A stretch of DNA of 64,000 nucleotides from Episyrphus balteatus (Eukaryota; Arthropoda; Insecta; Diptera; Syrphidae). The notes below the pieces were generated by a model that saw only the letters and a program-made list of their open reading frames with translations, was not told the origin of the DNA and searched no databases. Below, in pieces: positions 21,854 through 33,000 of the stretch; positions within the stretch are counted from its first letter, which is position 1; every line of letters begins with the position of its first letter. A program made the position numbers and the translations under genes. Location of the stretch: contig NC_079136.1 of the NCBI RefSeq assembly GCF_945859705.1, forward strand, positions 95,727,120-95,791,119, written 5' to 3'.

Positions 21854-22277
21854 AGCCCTATTCTGCTATTCACATGAATCTCGGATCCGATTCACACATT
21901 CATTTCACTTGCAATTCTGCTATCCATCGAGTAAACTGCATTATCATACCTCTATTTGACATCCACGTGAACGTCAACCTAAAAAAAAAAGGCGACGAAG
22001 TAAATTGAAAGAAAAAACATTTTTTTTGTGTTTATTTGCATAAACAAAATAAAAACAAACGATGGTGAATTAATTTTTACAACCAAAAGTGACAAATCGG
22101 CAACATTTTTTATGCGGATTGCCAATGTACGGAGCAAGTTCATTCACGTGAATAGTGGAATACCGAACAACATTACCGATATTACCGACGTGAGTTTGGA
22201 TTCCCCCGATAAAAAGCAGAATGGTAATTGGTGAATATTTTGAGATTATTCCCCCCGATGGATAGCAGAATAGGGCT
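21854..22277. mobile_element. 424-bp MITE with AGCCCTATTCTGCTAT ends
   Basis: Perfect 16-bp terminal inverted repeats. The interior repeats pieces of the same words (attctgctatcc, agcagaat). There is no coding capacity and no clear target duplication. It lies between the two convergent host genes. 20115-22885 otherwise holds only AT-rich trailer sequence. Confidence 0.72.
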
Positions 22278-22676
22278 GTGAGATTTGTAGAAATCGAAAG
22301 TATTTTGAAATTGAGTCATTGATCTCTACTTTGGGCGAATTTTGTTTCTTTCGGAATTTCTTTTGCAATTGTGAATCTCCCTTGGAAAAACTCCTATGGG
22401 ATGCCAGCTAAATTCCCTCGCAATTTGTTGCCAAAAAATACAGAGGGGGACTTTTCATGATCATTTTCGTTCCATGTTTGAAACAAGGGAAACATTCCAA
22501 GGGAAATTTGTATTCATAACAGTCCTCAATATAAGTGGGATCTTAAAATAGTTAAGTTCGATTTTGTTAAGATTTTATTTATTTCGAAAAACAACTTTTC
22601 TTAACTTTATGTAATAAGCGAATTTTCAGTAGGTACCATAAAATAAACTAATCAACATTTAAATCTTACATGCACG

Positions 22677-22682
22677 TTTATT
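22677..22682 (-). terminator. Candidate poly(A) signal of the CHK kinase gene
   Basis: AATAAA on the minus strand about 205 bp past the stop codon. It is a weak call because the trailer is AT-rich. Confidence 0.35.
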
Positions 22683-22885
22683 ATTTCTATTTTACATTAA
22701 ACTTAAAAAATGGCTATGGTTAAAAAAAAATGTGCCAAGAGAAAAAAATAAGTAGGTATATAATAATTTTCAAACGTGCCCTACCAATATCAATACATTT
22801 ATGGTAATAGTCTACATATTTTTTTGTGTTTTGAACTTGTAACATCACTGTAAAATATTGTCGTGGGTTGTATCGATTTGGTGGC

Positions 22886-25800
22886 TTAAAGCATTCCTCC
22901 ATCTACCATATCGATAAGTACGTCTGACATTTTTTGGCGGCACAAGTCATTTGGAGGGAAATTCAATTCAGGAGCTCCAGATGTAGAATCTGTCCTTGAG
23001 ACAAGGTATAAATCAGGGGCATCTTCTGATGCACAAGTACTGATGGGAATAATATCCAAAGCAAGACCAAATGCAAATTTCCCATATGATTTTAATTCGC
23101 TGGCAAATCTAAAATAATATAATAAAAAAAAAGATTAAAAGAAATTAATTGATCTAATTTTTTCATTTTTCTTTTATGTATGTTAATTTATTATGTGATA
23201 GATTTTGCATGTTACTAACATGCAAATTTCTATTAGTCACCCCTTCCAAAGTTAAAATAAATTGCCACTTTTAAACATCACTTATGACCCTACTTTTGTG
23301 CAATGCATTCTGTCTCAAAATTGTATCTAAGTAAATTGTTTGTGTTACAAATTCTTAAAAAAAAAACATTATAAAAAAATACGTATACGCCACAGTGAAC
23401 ATCTTTTAAGGTTGTTAGTACTTTTGTATTTATATTGACTTTATTTAAAGTTAAAAAAAAATACATACCTACCTGTATCTTTTAGAAAATAAAGTGTACA
23501 AGTGAGTCGTACGTACTTGCTCTCATATTAAAAGTAGCAGCTTAGAGTGTTAGAGATTTTTAAGTAAAGTACCAAAATCAATCGTACATTTTTAATTTTT
23601 TGACTTTCTCCAAAACTCAATTAAAATTTCAATTAAATCTTATACACAAAAGCTTTAAAATAGCTTATAATTTAATCAAAAAAATAATGTGTTCAAAAAA
23701 TAAATAAATGGATTTAAAAAAAATTTTGTTTCGGTTCTTTTAGTACACAAATAAAATTATGACTTACTGAGTTTCTAATTTTTCTTCAGTGTCTAAGAAT
23801 TCGGGGAGTTTACAAAGTACTTTGAGCGAGTTATACAGTTCAGTTGTGTAGTGTTTAATAAAGGAACATAAATGTTCATCACGCATCGATTTGCTAGTGC
23901 AGCAGTAAAGTAAGTTGGCGATGTCCAATGCTACGGAGCTGTAACGAATAAGTTGGAAATCCACCAAGCATACCTTTAAAGAAAATATACTTTTATTTTT
24001 AAAAAATATCGATAAATGTTTAACATTCTAACAAACCTCTTGAAGGTCTCCATCGGAATTATATTTAAATAGAAAATTATTTGCCCAGCAATCACCATGG
24101 CAGATTGCTGATAACGGTGACTCCGTATGAACAATTTCAATCATTTTCGAAAAGAACGATGGACTTGCAATGAAATCCTTCATGGCATGAATATATTTCG
24201 AGTCACTAGGTAGAATATCCGAAACCTTAAAATAAAATAAAATAAAATAAAATAAAATAAAATAAAAACAATGTACATTACAGGAATTTACAATAGTTGC
24301 AATTTTTCAAAATTACTTACCATATTAATTGCGTTATTTGTCAATTGTTCATAATAATTCTTGTACCACAATTCATTTGATGAACAAAATATTCCCTCTT
24401 TTATACGATTTTTTAGATTTTCAAATTGATTGGGATTTTGAAATTTGTATGCCAAACTGAGAGAATGTAATGTGGCGACCTCTTTCAAAACACATTTTAC
24501 TTCGTCAATACTCAAGCCATTTTTTCGATCAGGCATTTTAAAACCTCGAGTACGAAGATCCTCTGAAATTAAATAACATGCATCAAACGAAGTTCGTATA
24601 GCAAAGGGATATTTTCTTACCCATAATTAAGAGGTCCTGTCGCGCCAGATAGCACTTTGGAATGGCTTGAAATGTGTCAGCTATTCTAGTCCTTTGAAAT
24701 TTTATCAGTTCTGGGATTATATTTGTGTAAAATTCGACTTCATTCCTAGGAATATAAATAAATTTATTAGTAGAGTAACTAAAGCAAATTATTAGGGAAC
24801 CCGGCCGAACAGCTCTGATTTTGACGATTTTTTTTTTCAAACGTAGGTAATTAAAAATACTTTAAAGTCTATAGACTAAAAATTGCCGGTCTTGCCGTAT
24901 TGTTTTTTTAAATTAAGAATAATTTTTTTTTTTAACAAAACCATTTTTTTTGCTTAAATTTCATAAAGCAAATGATAGCAAAAGATTCTCTATTTAATTT
25001 AAGGAAAATACATAAAAGGCAGTAAGGGACAATCTTCCATCGTTTAAGCGATAAATGCAATTTTCTAACATTCTGACCTCAAACGCAAAAAAAATATTTT
25101 AAAAACAACGGCAACACCTACAATATTTTAAAATACATTTTTAAAAAGCCAGAAGCTCATTCTTATCTCTTAAATTTAAATCCACTAAATTTAATAAAGA
25201 CTTTTTGAACAAATGGTCCTCAAACTCAGAATTAAAAAAAAAAATGTTATTAGAAAAATTTAAAATGACTTTTTTCCAAACTTTTTCTAATAAAATATGA
25301 ATTTATTTAAAAAAAATTTTTGGCCATAAATATTATCAGTTGAATTTCGAAGCAAAAAAGGTAAAATATATCACACTTTTGAAAAAAAAAATGAAAAATT
25401 ACTTCAATTTCAATGGTTTTTTTTTATTAAAACTGAATTTTTGCATTGAAATAATTAATTTTCTCAAAGACTGTGGTAAATAGGAACTTTAAATTTTTGT
25501 TATTTAACTTTCAACAGTAAGGGTTATTAAATGAATAAAAAATAATTATATGTTTAGATGTTGGACTTAAAAAAAAAATAAGTTACATTTTTTTTCAAAA
25601 CTTTTATTAAAAAAAGTTCTTCGAAAATGAAATACTTTTTAATTTTTTTCATAAACCGTAATACATATTGACATTTCCTTTTATAATTTGAAATCATAAT
25701 AAATGCGGCCAAAAAAATTTGAAAATAAATGCATTTTATATTACGACCAAGTTTAAAAAACGACATGTTAAAATTTTTTCAATAATTTTTTTTTCAAAAA

Positions 25801-28800
25801 TCTGAGTTCAATTACCATTCTTTCAAAAGCCTTTCATTCAATTAACTTAATTTTAATTTTACATATATGACTAAGCTTCTAGCTTTTAAAAAATGTATAT
25901 TTGAATATTGTAGGTGTTGCCGTTGTGTTCAAATATTTTTTTGTGTGTTTGAAGTCAATTAATAAGAAAATTGCATCTATCGCTTGAACTATGGAAGATT
26001 GTCCCTCACTCCCATACATTTTTTTTCCTTGAATTTCCTAGACAATCTTTTGGCATCAATTAATTTATGAAATTTTAGAAAAATTTTTGAAAAAAATTTG
26101 TTTTTGTTCACAAAAATCTTCAATTAAATTTAAAAAATCAAAACGGCAACACCGGCAATTTTTAATCTATAGACTTTAAAGTATTTTTAATTACCGACGT
26201 TTGAAAAAAAAGATCATCAAAATCTAAGCTGTTCGGCCGGGTTCCCTAATATTGCCAATTTTTGAGCTTTAGTTACTCCACTATATGACTATAAAGAAAA
26301 AAAAACTTGGTCTCTTAATATATATATTTTTGCTTTAGCTTTTTCGTAGATTTCACTTTTTTTTACTCTTGACTTGAAGGTAACGATAAAATTGCTGTTC
26401 AAAACAGTGATATGGGCTCTTCTTTTTGATAATGTTAACCAATTAAATAATTTTAAGGCAAATTTTAAAATAAACTATAGTTTTTTTAAACGTTTCAAAT
26501 GCTAAGTTTTATCTTTCATCAAACAATTGATAATTTTACTGTTAAAAAAAAAATACGTATACACCGTAGTAACCCGTCACTTTTTATATAACAAAATTTT
26601 GCTTCAATTTCCTAGACTTTGTTATCAAATGAAATCAGGTACAAAACAAAAATATCAATTTTCAACTTTGTTTTATATTTTTTTCACGACGAAAGCATAG
26701 TACGCAGCTGAAGCGAAACGAAAAATTTTGAAGTCTCCAAAGTCAACAGCGAACATGCAAAGTGAAAATAATAAAAATACAAATAAAACAATTCCAGAAA
26801 AAACATCAGAAAATACATTAGTTTTAAAGCAAAAACAAAACAAATTTAATTTCGTTTTTATTGATATATTAAGATGCAATTAAAAAAAAAAAATTCAAAA
26901 TCGTTTTTTAAAAAACTAATTTTTTATTAATAATTTTTTGGAAAAAAAGGTTTTAAAATAAAATTGGTATGCCATTTTGTAGAAATCACTAATCAACATC
27001 TAGAAACAAAATTTCAAAAAAATTCAAAAAAGTTTCGTTGAAATCGAATAAGCCAGTTTCGGAGTAAACAGTTCTATGGCAGATACAGTTAAGAATGATT
27101 TTCGAGCAATTTCAACTAAAATCGGTATATTACAAGTACTGTTATTTTTGGTAAAAAAAAATAATTCCAAAAACCCCTCTGGAGAGTCACCAAATAACGC
27201 TACATACCAAGTTTGACATCAATAATTGGTCCATCCGTTTAGGCTGTAGATTCGTATACAGACTGACTGACTGACAGACTGACAAACTGACACACTGACA
27301 GACAGACGGACTTCCGGGACCCACTTTTTTGGCATTCTCTATCATCGTAATGTCATTGGAAAAATGTTATCTCACCTTTTTTTTGTACGAATGCATAACT
27401 TCTAATGAAATTACACTAGTCAACAACGTTTTTGGTGTGCTGAACTCGAATCTGAAGTCAAAAACATCCTATCAGCTCCCGTTTTTGAAATATTACCGTT
27501 AGAAGATGCAAACATAACTACTTTTGAGGTTATGCTTTTATGTGAAGAAATTTTTTTTAAATACAATTTATTACGGTTTCTGTAAGAACTGTTTTCCTTT
27601 TTCAAGAATTTTTTAAATCTTTTCGATATCTTTTTTATTGTTCGAGATATCGTCAGTTTTATGGCTTATTGTAATGTATCACGTTTTCATCTCCTTTTTT
27701 GATAAATTAAGCCAAACATTCTTACTTCATTTTAAGATATCTCGCGCAATAAAAAAGATATTGCAAAGATTTAAACGGGTTTTGAAAGAACGAAAATAGT
27801 TCTTATAGAAACCGTTATGATTTATATTTAAAAAAATTTCTTCAAATTAGGGCATAGCACCAAAAGTAGTAAAAAAACGTTTTTTTTTGCATTTTCTAAC
27901 AAAAATATTTCAAAAACGTGAACTGCTAGGATATTCGGATTCGAGTTGAGCACACCGGAAACCTTCAGAAAAGTATATTTGGGTTCATGTGGGTAAAATC
28001 TTGTTAACTTCAAAATAAGTCAAAACACTATTTTTTTTTAACTTTCAAACGGTAATATTTCAAAAACGGGAGCTGATAGGATATTTCTGACTTCAGATTC
28101 GACATCAAAAACCTATAGAAAAGTATATTTAAGTGCGAGCACCAAAAAAAATTAAATTTTGTAGACCAGTGTTATTAACGGTACCTGCCATAGAACCTGT
28201 TTTGGGTGCTTTCATAAATGCATGGTTGCGCAAGTCTGACGAATGCAAAGCTTTCATTAATGCAAATGACAAATGTCAGGTGTTCATAAATGTAAAACGC
28301 AAATATTTGCAGCGCAAATGTGCAAATGAAAAAATTCTCATGCGCAATGAATTTAAACTTGAAAAAAGAAGGAACGTAAAAAATGATACAGCTTTCCTTT
28401 ATTTCTCAATTCTATCAAAATTTTGAATGGAAATTCAAAATTGAGGTCAAAATAACAAAAATAGCCGCCAAATTCTTGCACATAATAAATTTGTAAACAT
28501 TTGGAGAAATGTTAAAAAAAAAAGATTTTTTTCTTAAAGGGTGGAATTGGTTTATTTTGAAGAAGAGGCTGAATTGAAACTTAAAACTTTTGACAAAAAA
28601 CCCAAATCAGAAAAAGAGTTCATAAATTCAAAGTAAAATACATGCGCAAATAGTTTTTCTGACATTAGTCTGATCGCAAATGACCGCATGTAAACAAAGC
28701 AACCATGCAATTATGAAAGCACCCTTTTTTTTTAATCGGATTTGCTCCGAAACTTCTTATTCGATTTCAACGAAACTTTTTGTGAAAAAGCATTTATATA

Positions 28801-30244
28801 ATTTTAATATAATCCAAATATAAAATTTCGAAAAAAATAATTTTTGGATTTTTAAAAAAATTTTGAATTTTTTTTTTTTCAAAATCAAATTTTCGAAAAC
28901 GGGACATTGAATTTTTTTGAAATTTTGTTTTTAGGTGTTGATTAGTGATTTCTACAAAATGGCATACCAATTTTATTTTAAAACTTTTTTTCCAAAAAAT
29001 TATTTATAAAAAAATATTTTTTTTAAAAAAACGGCTCTAACGATTTTGAAAATTTTTTTTCTAAAAATGCACCCTAATATATCAAATAAAACTGCATACT
29101 TTTTTTGGAGGACAATTTGATTTCAGATTTTGTTTTATTTAAAAAAAAAAAAACGAATTTTTTTGTTTTTTGTTTTTTATATAGGTACCTACAAGTACCT
29201 ACATTTCCCAAATTTCTATATAAAAAGTCTTAAATATTTGAGCAACTTGAACTCTAAGAGCAAGTCGTGCATTTTATTTTGTATGGTTTTATGACGTTTT
29301 CAGGTCTTTTTTAAGATTGCATCAATACTCTTTACTGCTGCCCATAAATATTTTATCCAAAAACCAGCCTAATTAAACTTTGAGATCGATTTTCTCAAAG
29401 CAAAGGTGATACCGGCGATTTAACTATACCTACCTTTTTTTAATTTAGGTAATATTAAATTTAGGTGATTTTAAATTTAATGTTTCGCGAAATAAATTTG
29501 GTGAAATAAATTAAATTACTGACAAAAAATGAATTTTTGTTAAATTTTGCATTGCTATTTGGTATTAAAATTTTAAATAGTAAAATAATTCTCTAACGGT
29601 AACGGGCGTCGGTGGTGTAATGGTTAGCATAGTTGCCTTCCAAGCAGTTGATCCGGGTTCGATTCCCGGCCGACGCACACTTTTTTTTTATTTATTTATT
29701 TTTTTTTTTTTGAAAAATATAATAATTATAAAGATGTCTTTACCTAAATAACTTATCACTTTTGTATGCCTCTCGTCTTGCTATATTTTCTGGGAGTCTC
29801 TTGCATATTACACTTTTTTCCCATATTTGCTTCTTGTCTTCATCAGCTGAGCATATACGATGACCTGTCAATTGAATGCGATAGAGCGTAGCGGTGTAAT
29901 TATCTCCACGACCAGATCCCTGTGCTTCCTATACACGATACACACAAATTAAAACTCATAAATTAAGAATTTATATACAAAAGTTGAGTGGGAGGAGCCG
30001 TTTAAATTACAATATAAATTCTCAATTCTTCCGGCTTTAATTTAAAAAAATGTTTTTTTTTTTTTTTTTTTCTTTCGATTCTATTGTATGATGTAATTTA
30101 AAAGGTCTATATAAAATTGATACCCTTTATTAGTTAACTCACTTCATATGAATCAATTAGAACTCCCGGCTCAACTTTTCCAAAAATATCCTGAAATGTT
30201 TCGAGCGAGAGTTTGGATGCGGCTGAATGGTCATTGACACCCAT
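22886..30244 (-). CDS. CHK / EcKL (ecdysteroid-kinase-like) small-molecule kinase, 423 aa, 7 exons
   Basis: Exons: 30244-30143, 29928-29744, 24745-24621, 24562-24321, 24225-24037, 23973-23768, 23108-22886. They total 1272 nt with every phase closing. The family has a protein-kinase-like fold and phosphorylates small molecules. Known members act on ecdysteroids, and many insect members are linked to detoxification. Visible hallmarks are a glycine-rich region ~38-44 with NY-TATLYRIQ (44-53), the ATP lysine region ICKRLP (Lys77), an LIMEDL region after exon 3, the Brenner motif CHGDCWANN (260-268) with Asp263, and VDFQ (285-288) as the metal-binding Asp286. The length is normal for the family (about 400-430 aa). 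There is no signal peptide. Intron 2 is ~5 kb, packed with transposons, and carries tRNA-Gly on the opposite strand. The gene is convergent with Karyopherin beta 3. The family is certain, the substrate is unknown, and I give no symbol because insects have dozens of paralogues. Confidence 0.93.
24229..24267 (+). repeat. (AAAAT)n microsatellite in a kinase intron
   Basis: About eight AAAAT units fill most of the 95-bp intron between exons 4 and 5. They run up to the acceptor of exon 5, where they supply its T-rich tract on the coding strand. Confidence 0.85.
24768..26283. mobile_element. 1.5-kb foldback element abutting a splice acceptor
   Basis: Almost the whole element is a pair of long inverted arms. 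Outer ends are AGTAGAGTAACT / AGTGGAGTAACT. Then comes TAGGGAACCCGGCCGAACAG, a block with gtctatagactaaaaattgcc, one with gacaatcttccat and one with cggcaacacctacaatatt, each mirrored on the right side. TA or TAT flanks both ends. The left end is only 22 bp from the acceptor of kinase exon 3 at 24745/24746. No transposase is visible. Confidence 0.82.
26690..26885 (-). repeat. Dispersed repeat (GTACGCAGCTGAAGC family), copy 1
   Basis: Reads agtacgcagctgaagcgaaa at one end and matches, inverted, the copy at 45980-46150 (shared words ggagacttcaaaatttt and ttgtttttgctttaaaact). A third partial copy is at 39980-40080. No ends or duplications were resolved. Confidence 0.65.
26930..27410 (-). repeat. 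Dispersed repeat X with GACT/GACA microsatellite, copy 1
   Basis: Same family as 55231-56225, here on the minus strand. Conserved pieces include catcgtaatgtcat, a (GACW)n microsatellite at ~27258-27305, gtttgacatcaa and tctatggcag. It may be a short retroposon because the far end in other copies is constant (gtcgtgcattttattt), but no RT is present. Confidence 0.7.
27414..28171. mobile_element. Family Z MITE (CACTGGT ends), copy 1, TTA duplication
   Basis: Ends CACTAGTCAACAA / complement of TAGACCAGTG, flanked by TTA (27411-27413, 28172-28174). The interior is built of inverted and direct copies of a block with cgaatctgaagtc, cctatcagctcc and gaaatattaccgttagaa. There is no coding frame. A TWA duplication is the PIF/Harbinger signature. 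Confidence 0.82.
28175..29295 (+). repeat. Dispersed repeat X, copy 2 (interrupted)
   Basis: Shares ggtacctgccatagaac, ttgattagtgatttctac and the terminal agcaagtcgtgcattttatt with the other X copies. It is interrupted by the 521-bp MITE at 28204-28724. Confidence 0.65.
28204..28724. mobile_element. 521-bp MITE with GGGTGCTTTCATAA ends
   Basis: Terminal inverted repeats GGGTGCTTTCATAAATGCAT and complement (GCAACCATGCAATTATGAAA with GCACCC). The interior repeats gcaaatg-type words. It is inserted in repeat X. The flanks are T-rich, so the duplication length cannot be decided. No transposase. Confidence 0.82.
29606..29677 (+). tRNA. tRNA-Gly-TCC: tRNA-Gly, anticodon UCC
   Basis: 72-nt complete cloverleaf. 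Acceptor GCGTCGG pairs with CCGACGC, then discriminator A (29677). The anticodon stem GTTGC/GCAGT has one wobble, with anticodon TCC at 29639-29641. The A box TGGTGTAATGG is at 29613-29623 and the B box GGTTCGATTCC at 29656-29666. A run of T's from 29681 is the polymerase III terminator. It has no intron and no 3' CCA, as expected for an insect gene. It lies antisense in kinase intron 2, 67 bp from exon 2. Confidence 0.97.
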
Positions 30245-31210
30245 TTTCTTTGTTAATTTAACCGGAACTCTAAAGGAGTCTTATACAAGTCTTTTTTTTT
30301 GTTACAATTTTCTTTTGTTGAGAGTATGAATAAAAAGTTTACAATACAAATACCGTAATATCATTCAATGTTGGGGCCTGACACCAAAGAAAAATATATA
30401 CAATTCGGTACTTTCTTTGAATGACACAAAAAGTGTTGTGTTGAAAAACGAGATGACACTTTGTTATTGATTTTTCGAAATTGGTTTTGGAACTGTTTCC
30501 TTCTTATTTGTGAGTTTGTTGCTCTGAATGCTTTTTTTCTGTCTCATATCAGTTTATCAATATATCCACATGATGGCACTGCCGTCTATATAAAACAACA
30601 AAGGATAATTCTTAGTTTTGGAACTTTTATACAACAAGACACTTTTTTTTAGTATCACTGGGGAACGAATTATCTGTATCACTCTACTATCGGCGAGGCC
30701 CATTACAAGACTGAAGTTAAATCGTTTTAAAGTTCTGAGATATTGTTATCGGAGAACAACACAAAACATTCATTGAAAGAATTGTCAATTGGTCTTGTTG
30801 TTCTTCTTTGTGATACAAAAAAAAAAAAAAAGTGTAGGGGAAGATCTGTCGCATCCGTAGTGCATGACAAGACAGGGCAATTGCATATCTTTTTGGAATG
30901 TGTAGAACTCGTGCCATTGGGAACGAAGCTAGCTTATATCTGCGTTAGAATGACATAGCGTCACTAGTTCACAGATGAATAATATATTTCATGAGCTAAG
31001 CATACAATTAGAAAATACTCTTATAGTATAAATCGTCTTCTCTGGGCATGTCCATTTAGAAAGATGATCTTGGAAGAGATGTCTTGATACTTAAACGAAT
31101 TAAGTCACAGCGATCTAATGTAATTTAAACGCCAAAAAAGTGACGCGGTTTAGTTAAGAATTGTATTTATGAAGGCATGAGATGAATGATATCGAATTAT
31201 ATACAAGGTA
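30245..31210. other. Intergenic region upstream of the kinase gene
   Basis: The kinase promoter and 5' UTR should be at the left side of this stretch. I see no clear TATA or initiator, no repeat shared with the rest of the window and no convincing coding frame. Confidence 0.4.
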
Positions 31211-31415
31211 CGCTCAGAGAAAAAATAGTTAAAATCGGCATAACTATTTTAAATAGTTAAAAATGGTAATTTGGGACTTTTTAATAGTCAACGAAGTATT
31301 TTCCAATTACCAATTAACCTCGGCACACGGGTGCGAATTTGGCAGGACAAAAATAAAAAAATTACGATTTTTCAAAAAAGTGGTCCCAAAAAAGTATCTT
31401 TATTAGGGTAAAAAT

Positions 31416-31540
31416 GCCCGGCAAAAATCCGTGTATCAAACCCTCCTAGTGGGTGCCGGGCGGTAATGATCACCACAGTTTTATCTTGTACGTTTTTGGC
31501 AAGATGGTGATCAGCTAAGGTCAGGTTGCATAGCTGTATT
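31416..31540 (+). ncRNA. HDV-like self-cleaving ribozyme fold at the LOA 5' end
   Basis: P1: GCCCGGC (31416-31422) with GCCGGGC (31455-31461), perfect. P3: ACCC (31440-31443) with GGGT (31451-31454), loop TCCTAGT. P1.1: CC of that loop (31445-31446) with GG (31462-31463). P4: TGATCACCA (31467-31475) with TGGTGATCA (31505-31513), perfect. The junction after P4 reads GCTAAGG, with the expected catalytic C at 31515. P2 is the weak part (TATCAA with TTGcATA, one bulge). Cleavage would fall just before 31416, exactly the element's first base. HDV-like ribozymes at this place are established for R2 and other insect non-LTR elements. Confidence 0.8.
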
Positions 31541-31725
31541 GTTCTTAACTCCTCAATAGTTAAATAATCAGAAATGCAATTTTACCATCGATACAAGGTT
31601 CCTAATTTTCAGTGGTGGGGTGAGCGTGCACATAATCCGTGCCGAAGAAATGGAAGGCTGGGGGATAAACCAGTCGTGAACGAGCTCTTTCGGATGCCTT
31701 GGCAGGATCCGTCATAATTTTTGCC

Positions 31726-31755
31726 TTGCCCCGGTAATCGGCTCTGCCGGGGTTG
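31726..31755 (+). other. GC-rich hairpin in the LOA 5' UTR
   Basis: CCCCGG and CCGGGG enclose about 12 nt, some 60 bp before the ORF1 start. It is a stable stem in RNA, of unknown role. Confidence 0.5.
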
Positions 31756-31811
31756 ACCTTTTCTTTCCGACCTACTCGTGGGACCTTAATTTATTTTCAA
31801 ATCTTTTTAAA

Positions 31812-32996
31812 ATGGACGAAGACAAGACAGACGTAACAACATCCGAATTGGAGGATGAACTCTTGGCATCGAGCCAAGAGACCATTGTGGATAGCTCGGA
31901 GACTGCTAGAAGTGCTAGCGCTCCTAAGCAACCTCCACACCCCGGAAGCACAGCTAGTACAAGTAGTACCTCTGTGCCTCGACCATATAAAGCCCAAACA
32001 AATCCGTCGGGTAGCAGTGCTACCGACAAAAACCTCAAAACAGCGAGTTTGCATCGTAGAGTGGACTTCAAGAGGGCTACCTTCTTTCTTAGCAAGATTG
32101 CTAAAAATAAGGAAGCTGGAACTCCACACGAAAAAGATGCCGCTGATAAAATCAGGTACGAAAAAATTGTTGAAGAGTACAACAATCTTTTTGTTCATCC
32201 CGAAAAGACCGCCAAGAGAAATAGATCTCTTGAGGAGGGTAACCCTCCTCAAAAGAAAGCTAAAACTGGCGGCACCAAAAAGAAAGGGCCACCTCAGGGA
32301 GCGGCGCAATCGCGCACTTTAAGTGAGATCGTCAGGGACGATCTTCAAGTGGCGATTGTAGATGAGCTCTCCACTGACAACAAAGGTCTGATGTCAGTGT
32401 GGAACTCCATCGAGGCCAAACTCTCTGAGATGGTCTTCCTCTACACCCTATCGGCAAATGAGGGTCCCTACCCTAGTTTCGACTCTGGTGAGATGCTCAG
32501 GGGATACAGGGTAATTAAGTGCGAGGATGGGTTTTCTAGGGATTTCCTTAGTAAAAGTGTTGATGAGATCAGCACTAAATGGGATGGTTTGAAGCTCAAG
32601 CTTATCCCAGCTAAGGAGATTCCTAAACAACCACTGGCTCGCATTTGGCTGCCCCTCATGAGTATCAAGCCAAGTGGAACGGAGCTGATCCGCAGTCTTC
32701 AGAGGTTAAACCCGCTGATTCCGATGCATGACTGGGCAGTCATTAAGACTGAAGAGCCGCAAAAGAACAGCGCGTCTTACCTTCTGAGGATCTGCGAGGT
32801 TAGTCGTGGGGCTCTCGAAAAAGCCGACTTTAAACTCCGCTTTGGCATTAGGAATGCCAAAATAAAGATTCTGCAAAGTCAGGAAGTGGACCCTAACCTA
32901 GTTGAGGATATCGTCGAGGATGACGATACCCCCAAAGAGGCAGGGTTCTCCGGCGAGAGGCTGGTAACTGACGATGCAGAATCCGATATAAATTAA
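31812..32996 (+). CDS. LOA ORF1 protein, 394 aa
   Basis: RNA-binding, Gag-like partner of ORF2 by position. The N-terminal ~60 residues are acidic and then Ser/Thr/Pro-rich. Residues ~95-135 are helical. A basic tract with KKAK and KKKG lies near 145-165. The C-terminal ~200 residues contain W-GLKLKLIPAKEIP, ARIWLPL and RLNPLIPMHDWAVI. This pattern I associate with the DUF4780 domain of insect retroelement ORF1 proteins, from memory and not from a search. No CCHC zinc knuckles are visible, unlike Jockey- or I-type ORF1. The stop is followed 4 nt later by the ORF2 ATG. Confidence 0.9.
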   Translation: MDEDKTDVTTSELEDELLASSQETIVDSSETARSASAPKQPPHPGSTASTSSTSVPRPYKAQTNPSGSSATDKNLKTASLHRRVDFKRATFFLSKIAKNKEAGTPHEKDAADKIRYEKIVEEYNNLFVHPEKTAKRNRSLEEGNPPQKKAKTGGTKKKGPPQGAAQSRTLSEIVRDDLQVAIVDELSTDNKGLMSVWNSIEAKLSEMVFLYTLSANEGPYPSFDSGEMLRGYRVIKCEDGFSRDFLSKSVDEISTKWDGLKLKLIPAKEIPKQPLARIWLPLMSIKPSGTELIRSLQRLNPLIPMHDWAVIKTEEPQKNSASYLLRICEVSRGALEKADFKLRFGIRNAKIKILQSQEVDPNLVEDIVEDDDTPKEAGFSGERLVTDDAESDIN

Positions 32997-33000
32997 AAAC

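Noticed and set aside
28133..28426. 97-aa plus-strand frame
   Set aside because: It crosses the end of one MITE and the start of another, and its repeated words come from the MITE interior.
31797..32309. 170-aa and 137-aa minus-strand frames
   Set aside because: Shadows of LOA ORF1, which has the retroelement context and the correct spacing to ORF2.
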